Shown here: positions 1 through 4,971 of the stretch, one piece after another
Layout: every line of letters begins with the position of its first letter
Position numbering within the stretch: position 1 is the first letter of the stretch
DNA from: Candidatus Omnitrophota bacterium
GTDB lineage: Bacteria > Omnitrophota > Gorgyraeia > B26-G9
DNA length: 5,773 nucleotides
NCBI GenBank assembly: GCA_028718845.1
Contig: JAQULA010000120.1
Span: 1-5,773, forward strand
Direction: 5' to 3'
Translations under genes and position numbers: made by a program
Notes under the pieces: model-generated
Told to the model about the DNA's origin: nothing
Databases searched by the model: none
Seen by the model: the letters and a program-made list of their open reading frames with translations, nothing else

Positions 1-66
1 CGGGAGAGAAAAACCGGCAACAGCCAAAAACAATATTGAAAAAACGGCAATAATCTTTCTGAACAT
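1..66 (-). CDS. Start of an exported protein gene (signal peptide only)
   Basis: The first 22 codons of a gene that runs off the left edge. The start ATG (66-64) has AAAGGGA a few bases upstream. The peptide MFRKIIAVFSILFLAVAGFS is a classic signal sequence: a positive head (RK) followed by a long hydrophobic core. No lipobox cysteine is visible before the edge. It begins 62 bases after the porin stop in the same direction, so the two may be co-transcribed. The mature protein is outside the window and its function cannot be judged. Confidence 0.7.
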   Translation of the reverse strand, partial: MFRKIIAVFSILFLAVAGFSLP

Positions 67-128
67 TTCTTTTCCCTTTCTGTATTTATTCGCGAAAATT
101 CGAATGTAATAAGCGTTAATCAGGGCAT

Positions 129-1403
129 CTAAAATTTTAAAATGCTCTGCATATACAGCCAGTCCGCATCATCATGCGCGCCCCGGTCTTCGATATAAGT
201 CCCGGTGAAAAAATGCGCATACCCTGCTTCCACCTGAAATTCTTTGGTCAGCTCGTACTTGCCGACCAGGGAAACCTCCGTCCCGACGAAGGAATCCACG
301 TCGCTAGTCGTCGCCGACTTCACGGTCGTCCCGGAAGAGTTAACCCAGGCATCGCGGGTATTATCCAGCCAGAAGAAATTCATGCCGCCGGTAAGCTGTA
401 ATTTATCCGCCGGAGTAACCGCCACGCCGGCAGCAAACTCGCGCATATTCTGCCATTTGAAAAGATCCATGATCCCGTAGGGCGCATGGGTGCTTTGGTA
501 TAATGGGACAAAAGTATTGCTTTCATTATCCGACGCGTTGTCGTCTCCGCTGGCCAGGTTGACCTCAACCGTGAGCTTGGGATTCCATTCCATTTCAAAC
601 TTCTGCTGCAGGTCAAAATGAAAAGCATACGCCTTTATATCTTTATCGCCGGTCTCGCCGAATTGATACGGTATTTCGACCTCCCCGGTAGCTCCATCCC
701 AAAGTTGGGATTGGCCCCGGATCCCTACCGTATAGCGATAAAGATGCTGGGTTGAATTATCGATCTGATTCAATGAATACACTTCGAACAATGGCGAGTC
801 CTTATCCTGCCGATATCCGATATAAATACCGTTGACCATTTCTTCGTCGTTCACGTGATTGGGGTTGTGGTCGTCATATTTTACGATGCGGCCGACAATC
901 GCATCGATAGACAACGGTAATTGCGTATAACGCAAAACCGCCGCGTCAAACGAACTCATCCGGTTTGACCAGGTCGGAGCAGCCAATAACCGGCCTTTCC
1001 CGTAGTTGAGCTGCTGCCGCCCCAGCTTGCAGGAAAAATCCGCGTCGAAAAGATTGTTCATTTTTATATATGCCTGGTAAAGATCCAGGTCGTCCGCCTG
1101 ATTGGTTTTCTTTATGTCCTGAGAGCCGACCCGGGCATCCAGTCCTTCTATGAAAATTTCGTATGCGTCATTGCTGATGAACCTGCCGTTGACGCGCAGC
1201 CGGTTAAAAAAAAGGCTCCCATCGTCGTCGAGGTTATTGTTAAAATCGAAATTCGTTTTATATTCATAACGCAGCCGCTCTTCGATCCCAAAATCCGCAT
1301 TCCATCCGCCGAACTGATAACCTTTCAGCACATTCTCTTCCGCGCGCACGGCCTGCGCCCACAAACACAAAAAAACTGCAAAAACAATATTTCGCAACCG
1401 CAT
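129..1403 (-). CDS. Alginate-export-family outer-membrane porin
   Basis: A 424-residue outer-membrane beta-barrel protein. The N-terminus is a signal peptide with a positive start (MRLRN), a hydrophobic core (about 6-16) and a probable cleavage site after AVRA (18-21). The mature protein has many alternating amphipathic strands and ends in ILKF, the aromatic end expected for barrel assembly. It matches the alginate export family (PF13372, AlgE-like), with RLRVNGRF (68-75), GRQQLNYGKGRLLAAPTWSN (128-147) with SFDAAVLRY just after, ASGD (284-287), and FVPLYQSTHAPYGIMDLF (298-315). Most members outside Pseudomonas are annotated from this domain alone, and alginate is not a safe substrate call; a general anion or polysaccharide channel is equally possible. 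No alginate synthesis genes are visible. It lies 98 bases after the cofactor operon and may be a separate unit. Confidence 0.85.
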   Translation of the reverse strand: MRLRNIVFAVFLCLWAQAVRAEENVLKGYQFGGWNADFGIEERLRYEYKTNFDFNNNLDDDGSLFFNRLRVNGRFISNDAYEIFIEGLDARVGSQDIKKTNQADDLDLYQAYIKMNNLFDADFSCKLGRQQLNYGKGRLLAAPTWSNRMSSFDAAVLRYTQLPLSIDAIVGRIVKYDDHNPNHVNDEEMVNGIYIGYRQDKDSPLFEVYSLNQIDNSTQHLYRYTVGIRGQSQLWDGATGEVEIPYQFGETGDKDIKAYAFHFDLQQKFEMEWNPKLTVEVNLASGDDNASDNESNTFVPLYQSTHAPYGIMDLFKWQNMREFAAGVAVTPADKLQLTGGMNFFWLDNTRDAWVNSSGTTVKSATTSDVDSFVGTEVSLVGKYELTKEFQVEAGYAHFFTGTYIEDRGAHDDADWLYMQSILKF

Positions 1404-1409
1404 CGTCTG

Positions 1410-1415
1410 CCTCCT
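1410..1415 (-). promoter_or_regulatory. Strong ribosome-binding site of the porin gene
   Basis: AGGAGG on the minus strand lies six bases before ATG 1403. It is the best Shine-Dalgarno match in the window and fixes the start so that a complete signal peptide is included. Confidence 0.8.
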
Positions 1416-1448
1416 GTATCGTTTGTCGTATTATCGATTAGTTTCGTT

Positions 1449-1498
1449 CCGGTTGCCCGGTCACATTCATCAACTGAGCCTCTGGTGATCCAGTCGGC
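1449..1498 (-). other. Gap before the porin gene with two small hairpins
   Basis: The 98-base gap 1404-1501 contains two weak stem-loops. One, at 1478-1498, starts three bases after the DUF2292 stop and pairs GCC and CTGG with CCAG and GGC around a four-base loop. The other, at 1449-1460, is CCGG-GCAA-CCGG on the minus strand. Neither is followed by a run of T, so neither is a convincing intrinsic terminator. I could not identify a confident promoter for the porin gene here, though the gap size suggests that one may exist. Confidence 0.25.
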
Positions 1499-1501
1499 AG
1501 G

Positions 1502-1693
1502 TTATACTGAATCACGCCCGGAAGGAAATCGCATTTTTTCCACCCTTTCGATTTGAACTATTTCGGCATTATGAATCGTGATGATCACCGAACCATATTT
1601 GATCTGTTTTATGGCATTCAGCAGTTCGCGCAAATGATACCGTTCGTTTTCCGCCGAATTCTTATGGCATAATCCGCTGTCTTGATTATTCAA
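1502..1693 (-). CDS. Small DUF2292/YezD-like protein
   Basis: A 63-residue protein with the short core of the DUF2292 (YezD) family: LLNAIKQIKYGSV (24-36), then two short strands ending in IVQIERVEKMRF (45-56). Family members share a pattern like LRxIxYGSVxxxIxxGxVVQIxRTEKxR and have no established biochemical role; I recall some lying near sulfur metabolism genes. There is no signal peptide or membrane segment. Its cysteine C9 lies outside the conserved core. The start is a TTG at 1693, supported by GAGGGG six bases upstream and overlapping the fdhD stop; no ATG occurs before the core. The gap to fdhD is only 11 bases, so it is the last gene of the cofactor operon. An Fdh or FdhD-related job is inferred from position alone. 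Confidence 0.8.
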   Translation of the reverse strand: MNNQDSGLCHKNSAENERYHLRELLNAIKQIKYGSVIITIHNAEIVQIERVEKMRFPSGRDSV

Positions 1694-1704
1694 AATAAGC
1701 CCCT

Positions 1705-2400
1705 CTATAACGTTAATCTGCCGATCCCGCTATAAATATTCATTCTTTCCGACCGGCAGAACCCGATCAGAAGCATGTTTTTTTTCCGCGCCAGCGCGAC
1801 CGACTGGTATGTCGGCGCGCTCACCGAAACTATCGCCGGGATCCGGCAGGCGGCCGCCCTCGCCACGACTTCCAACGGCAGCCGGCCGCTTGATAAAAGA
1901 ATCTTGTCCCGCAAACTAATATCTTTCAGCAGCGCCTCTCCGACCACTTTATCCATGGCATTGTGTCGTCCCAGGTCTTCTTTGAAAATCAGGATTTTTT
2001 TGCTGTCGCATAAAGCCGCGCTGTGTACCGCCCCGGTTTTTTTAAACTCATTGCTGTTTGTTTTGAATTTTTTCATCATTCCGGCAATCGCCGGGATGCT
2101 CAGGCCGGACAATGATTTTTCCGCCGGAGAGTCCTCGTTTTTTCCGCCCGATTTGACGGTTACCCGGCCGTACCGTTTTTTAGAATCAATCCGCAGGCTG
2201 CGAATATCCCCGGCTTCCCGGATAATACCGGCCGCATACAAATGACCGTAGATCAGCTGGCGCAAATCCGCGGGACTGGCAAGAAACTCGGTAAGTTCCC
2301 GGTTATTAACAAAAAGCTTAAACCGCACTTCCTCAGTAAGCCAATCCGGTTTTTTTGTTTTTCGTCCGCCTTGTATAAACAGTATCCGGCACTGCTTCAT
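1705..2400 (-). CDS. fdhD: FdhD-family formate dehydrogenase accessory sulfurtransferase, lacking the CxxC loop
   Basis: A 231-residue FdhD homologue, shorter than the roughly 277 of E. coli FdhD. FdhD passes sulfur from a cysteine desulfurase (IscS in E. coli) to the bis-MGD cofactor and is needed for active formate dehydrogenase. Family features are LASPADLRQLIYGHLYAAGI (40-59), TGAVHSAAL (122-130), EDLGRHNAMDKVVG (141-154), SSGRLPLEVVARAA (170-183), IVSVSAPTYQSVALA (190-204) and LLIGFCRSERMNIYS (210-224). The region that normally holds the cysteine loop (CGxCG before a SIEAL-like segment) reads EKSLSGLSIPAI (94-105) with no cysteine; the only cysteines are C4, C131, C185 and C215. The ATG follows the ModE-like stop by one base. 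Identity as FdhD is firm; whether it can transfer sulfur in the known way is doubtful. Confidence 0.9.
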   Translation of the reverse strand: MKQCRILFIQGGRKTKKPDWLTEEVRFKLFVNNRELTEFLASPADLRQLIYGHLYAAGIIREAGDIRSLRIDSKKRYGRVTVKSGGKNEDSPAEKSLSGLSIPAIAGMMKKFKTNSNEFKKTGAVHSAALCDSKKILIFKEDLGRHNAMDKVVGEALLKDISLRDKILLSSGRLPLEVVARAAACRIPAIVSVSAPTYQSVALARKKNMLLIGFCRSERMNIYSGIGRLTL

Positions 2401-2401
2401 C

Positions 2402-2749
2402 CTATTTCCCCCGGTAATGTTTAAAAATGTTTCCGTATTGCGTGTCCGTAAACACTTTCACTTTTTGATTCAATTGCTGCAGCCTATGTATCAGTATTTT
2501 CGCTTCCGCCGTAAGGACCGAACCTCCTCCGTCCCGCCCCCCCTTTCTCCGTTCGACAAGCCGCATCCCCAGATTTTGCTCGCTTGAACGCAGATAGCTC
2601 CAGGCGTGGCGAAAAGACATGTTAAGCTGTTTTGCGGCCATATTTATCGACCCGGTCTCTTCTATCGCCGCCAGCAAACGAAACCTTCCGTCCCCCAGGA
2701 CAAGTTTTCCATCGCATTCCAGCCAGACTTTCGATTTAACTCTCAGCAT
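2402..2749 (-). CDS. modE: ModE-type winged-helix DNA-binding protein, regulatory domain only
   Basis: A 115-residue protein matching the N-terminal DNA-binding half of ModE, the molybdate-responsive regulator. The pattern GDGRFRLLAAIEETGSI (19-35) followed by the recognition region AAKQLNMSFRHAWSYL (38-53), then RRKGGRDGGGSVLT (67-80), is characteristic of ModE and its relatives. E. coli ModE is about 260 residues and carries two molbindin (TOBE) domains; here the protein stops soon after the wing and dimerisation segment, so no oxyanion-binding site is visible. I start it at ATG 2749, which has GGGAGGG just upstream; an upstream TTG at 2761 overlaps the ribosome-binding site and is less likely. 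It overlaps the end of mobA by 14 bases and its TAG is one base from the fdhD ATG. Likely targets are this operon or metal transport genes, but no operator could be identified. Confidence 0.85.
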   Translation of the reverse strand: MLRVKSKVWLECDGKLVLGDGRFRLLAAIEETGSINMAAKQLNMSFRHAWSYLRSSEQNLGMRLVERRKGGRDGGGSVLTAEAKILIHRLQQLNQKVKVFTDTQYGNIFKHYRGK

Positions 2750-3311
2750 TTGCCCTCCCAAGTTCCTGGGGAGTATTAAGATTCAAAAAATATTTGTACT
2801 TTTGTTCGTGAAAATTTATGTACGAAAGCTTCGAAACCCGCTGCAGGCATTTCTTGATCGAAAGCTCGTTATCACCCATCGCGCTCCGGAGCGCCCCGAT
2901 CATTTGTTTGGAATATATCCCATGCAACGGCTGGACCCCCCGGCAGCAGGCAACCAGGCACTCCGGTCTTGTCTTTGTAAAATATGCCGTTTGCCGCCGG
3001 ATGGTTTCGTTATGCAAAAACGGCATATCGCATGCGCAAAAAAAAGCGGCGTTATTTTTTATATAGTGAAGTCCGGTATAAATACCTCCTAACGGGCCGC
3101 GGGCGCGGACAAGATCCTTTACGACCCTTACCCGGTATTGTTTGTACCGGGCCGGGCGGTTGGAAACGATAAGGATATCGTCAAATATTTTTCCGAGCAC
3201 GCCCAGTTGCCGCTCGATTATCGGCTCCCCCTCTATGGACAGAAAAGCTTTGTCTTCGCCGTTCATTCTTGTGTTTTTGCCGCCGGCTAATATTACCGCT
3301 GATAGTTTCAC
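2736..3311 (-). CDS. mobA: Molybdenum cofactor guanylyltransferase MobA
   Basis: A 191-residue nucleotidyltransferase, close to the roughly 194 residues of E. coli MobA. It transfers GMP from GTP to molybdopterin, giving the guanine dinucleotide cofactor used by formate dehydrogenases. Visible motifs are the N-terminal LAGGKNTRM (8-16) with the downstream lysine K21, RGPLGGIYTGL (71-81), the metal-binding CDMPFL (94-99, D95), QPLHGIYS, and the C-terminal FLNLNTPQEL. The start is GTG at 3311, with GGGTGA (3323-3318) six bases upstream. The GTGA sequence makes its start overlap the mobB stop, which indicates coupled translation. Its own 3' end overlaps the ModE-like gene by 14 bases. It acts in the cytoplasm, presumably supplying FdhA. 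Confidence 0.95.
   Translation of the reverse strand: MKLSAVILAGGKNTRMNGEDKAFLSIEGEPIIERQLGVLGKIFDDILIVSNRPARYKQYRVRVVKDLVRARGPLGGIYTGLHYIKNNAAFFCACDMPFLHNETIRRQTAYFTKTRPECLVACCRGVQPLHGIYSKQMIGALRSAMGDNELSIKKCLQRVSKLSYINFHEQKYKYFLNLNTPQELGRANAES
2753..2759 (-). promoter_or_regulatory. Ribosome-binding site of the ModE-like gene, inside mobA
   Basis: GGGAGGG on the minus strand lies 3 bases before ATG 2749 (4 bases measured from its GGAGG core) and falls within the last codons of mobA. It decides the start: the upstream in-frame TTG at 2761 adjoins this sequence and would not be served by it. Confidence 0.7.
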
Positions 3312-4006
3312 GTTTTTTCACCCGGTATTTCTACGACAATTTTTTTAATTTTCTCGACGCCTTTTAAACTGCGCACAAACCCCCCGATTACGTTCTGCAG
3401 CAGCCCGTCCACAAAAAGATTTAATGCTATCGGCTTCCCGTTAATCCACAGCCGCGATTTCGAATGCGCATACGCACAGGCGCCCGGTTTTTGTTTGCCG
3501 GCAACTATTCCCTTTGCTAAATTAAAGCAGGTTTTTGCTCCGCATCGGCCGCAATCAGCCCCCGGCAGGTTAAAACCTTTCCGCATGATTTCCCCGGCAA
3601 GTTTTTTCACCGTGGTATCGCGCAGCGCGCCGTTTTTAACAAATCCGATTTCCAATCCGCAGGAAAGCTCTTTTTTCTCTTTGGGAGTGCTGTAACAAAC
3701 TATTCGCGGCAGGGTTTTTTCTTGCTTAAATCCTTCCACCAGCACATAGTCCGCATCAAACCCCGCCAGTATATCCGCCAGTTTTTCCGATCGCCGGGTG
3801 ATCACGCTGGTTTGGCTATCGGATATAACCGCTACCCGCACGGCATCGGAAAAAAACAGCCGGTCTTTTTCGGTAATATCGAGCGGACCGTGACAATGTT
3901 TCACAATGCCAACCCGATATCCCTGCTGTTTCAACCGTGAGGACAATGCCGTTAACAGCGTAGTCTTTCCGCTTTTTTTAAACCCGATTATGGCAACTGT
4001 TTTCAT
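3308..4006 (-). CDS. mobB: MobB-type molybdopterin-guanine dinucleotide biosynthesis protein with C-terminal [4Fe-4S] domain
   Basis: A 232-residue protein counted from the ATG at 4006. The N-terminal part is MobB, a GTP-binding adapter that assists MobA and cofactor delivery. It has a P-loop GFKKSGKTTL (8-17), GIVKHCHGPLDI (33-44) and YVLVEGFKQE (87-96). Family members such as E. coli MobB end after about 170 residues. This one adds CGRCGAKTC (152-160) and C177, the spacing of the Fe4S4 domain seen in RnfB-like proteins. A conserved-looking tail with INGKPIALNLFVDGLLQNVIGG follows in two parts around residues 188-209. I chose ATG 4006 because it puts the P-loop where MobB proteins normally have it. 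In-frame ATGs at 4069 and 4060 are possible, but the first lies in a hairpin arm, and none of the three has a good ribosome-binding site. The TGA overlaps the mobA start. Confidence 0.88.
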   Translation of the reverse strand: MKTVAIIGFKKSGKTTLLTALSSRLKQQGYRVGIVKHCHGPLDITEKDRLFFSDAVRVAVISDSQTSVITRRSEKLADILAGFDADYVLVEGFKQEKTLPRIVCYSTPKEKKELSCGLEIGFVKNGALRDTTVKKLAGEIMRKGFNLPGADCGRCGAKTCFNLAKGIVAGKQKPGACAYAHSKSRLWINGKPIALNLFVDGLLQNVIGGFVRSLKGVEKIKKIVVEIPGEKT

Positions 4007-4065
4007 GCGGCGTAGGGGGAGGATCGCTTTAAAAACCGCCCCGTTCTCCTTTACTTGCATCAAAC

Positions 4066-4112
4066 TCATAAAACCGCGCAGTGTTTCCGGATACCGGTGC
4101 GCGGTTTTATGA
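4066..4112 (-). terminator. Perfect 15-bp inverted repeat between fdhB and mobB (probable terminator or attenuator)
   Basis: The arms at 4066-4080 (TCATAAAACCGCGCA) and 4098-4112 are exact reverse complements around a 17-base loop. Inside the loop, CCGG (4087-4090) and CCGG (4094-4097) can form a second short stem around ATA. Read on the minus strand it begins 82 bases after the fdhB stop. It has the A-tract, GC-stem, T-tract form of a bidirectional intrinsic terminator, but the T run is short (TTTT then AT). Because the mobB operon lies directly downstream in the same direction, partial read-through is likely. The distal arm contains an in-frame ATG (4069) of the mobB frame, so the hairpin would mask that codon. 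A protein-binding operator is an alternative reading. Confidence 0.6.
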
Positions 4113-4193
4113 AGGGAACAACATTTATCTATTTTATTCAGCGCCCCCGCGCCGGCCGCTCCGGTCTTCGGGAATTTGCCGCCGAACCAAAAT

Positions 4194-4967
4194 CTAGGCT
4201 GTCGGGTTCCGCTTCACGCCATGCTCATCCGACCAACGGGCAACCAATTTAACAATGGCATCGCGGGTCTCATTCTTAATCCCCACCAACCGGTAAAAAT
4301 CATCCAGGGCCTGAAAATGCTCGGCCACCTTGGGATTCTCCGGCAAATCATACACCGCCGGGCTTTCGGTAATAATCGTCATAACCCCAAGCCCGCCCAA
4401 TTCGGTCTCTCCGTACAAATAGGCCTTGGGAAATTTCTTCTTTAGACTCGCAACCCTCTCGCGCGCGCTCGCAATAATTTCCTCTCTTTCCCCGAAACTA
4501 AGCGCTCCGGGAGGGCAGGTTTTCGCGCACGAAGGAGTCAGATTATTGACCACGCGATTTCCGCAGAACACGCAGTCTCTGACCTTCATTGCTTTCTCGT
4601 CTTTTTTAGGCACGCCGAACGGACACGCGCTCACACACATCCCGCAACCGACGCATTTTTCCGCATCGCGGATTTTGAATCCATCTTTATGCTTTATGAT
4701 CGCCTGCGTCGGACACACTTTGATGCATGCCGGGTCGCTGCACTGCATACATTGTTTTTTACGAAACAACCATTGCAGGGGGCTCCCGTTTGATACCTCT
4801 TTAAACTTAATCAACGTAAACGTATCCGCGGTTGTATCTTCCATGGTTTGATAGCTGCCGGTAAAAGTGGTCTTTTCTGCCGGCAGCTCATTCCAGCGTT
4901 TGCAGGCAATCTGACAGGCGCGACACCCGATACATTTTGTCGTATCAATCAAAAATGCTTTTGCCAT
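4194..4967 (-). CDS. fdhB: Formate dehydrogenase iron-sulfur (beta) subunit
   Basis: A 257-residue ferredoxin-like electron-transfer subunit that takes electrons from the catalytic subunit. Sixteen cysteines form four [4Fe-4S] sets: C12/15/18/22, C73/76/81/85, C105/108/111/115 and C132/135/147/151. These occur in the typical contexts KCIGCRACQIAC, QCMQCSDPAC, KCVGCGMCVSACPFG and CVFCGN. The later YLYGETELGGLGVM segment is typical of FdnH/HybA-like FDH beta subunits. FdnH of E. coli ends in a transmembrane helix; here the C-terminus (ARWSDEHGVKRNPTA) is hydrophilic and no membrane segment is seen, so the enzyme is probably soluble or docks on a separate partner. The ATG sits 4 bases after the fdhA stop, behind a GGTGA ribosome-binding sequence overlapping that stop, so the two subunits should be translationally coupled. 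No cytochrome b (gamma) gene follows. Confidence 0.95.
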   Translation of the reverse strand: MAKAFLIDTTKCIGCRACQIACKRWNELPAEKTTFTGSYQTMEDTTADTFTLIKFKEVSNGSPLQWLFRKKQCMQCSDPACIKVCPTQAIIKHKDGFKIRDAEKCVGCGMCVSACPFGVPKKDEKAMKVRDCVFCGNRVVNNLTPSCAKTCPPGALSFGEREEIIASARERVASLKKKFPKAYLYGETELGGLGVMTIITESPAVYDLPENPKVAEHFQALDDFYRLVGIKNETRDAIVKLVARWSDEHGVKRNPTA

Positions 4968-4971
4968 AGTC

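Noticed and set aside
88..105. Short inverted repeat ATTCG/CGAAT between the porin and the next gene
   Set aside because: A five-base stem with no T run is too weak to call a terminator.
1775..2245. 156-codon open frame on the plus strand
   Set aside because: It is fully antisense to fdhD, whose motifs are clear; the plus-strand translation shows no recognisable domain.
2619..3092. 157-codon open frame on the plus strand
   Set aside because: Antisense to the ModE-like gene and mobA, with no family features; it is a shadow of those genes.
4113..4193. Molybdenum cofactor riboswitch or SECIS element after fdhB
   Set aside because: The only clear structure in the gap is one simple hairpin at 4066-4112; the multi-helix fold of the Moco riboswitch is not seen, and a SECIS would lie in the FdhA coding region outside the window.
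4426..4851. 141-codon open frame on the plus strand with many cysteines and histidines
   Set aside because: It mirrors the cysteine-rich cluster motifs of fdhB on the opposite strand and is not an independent metal-binding protein.
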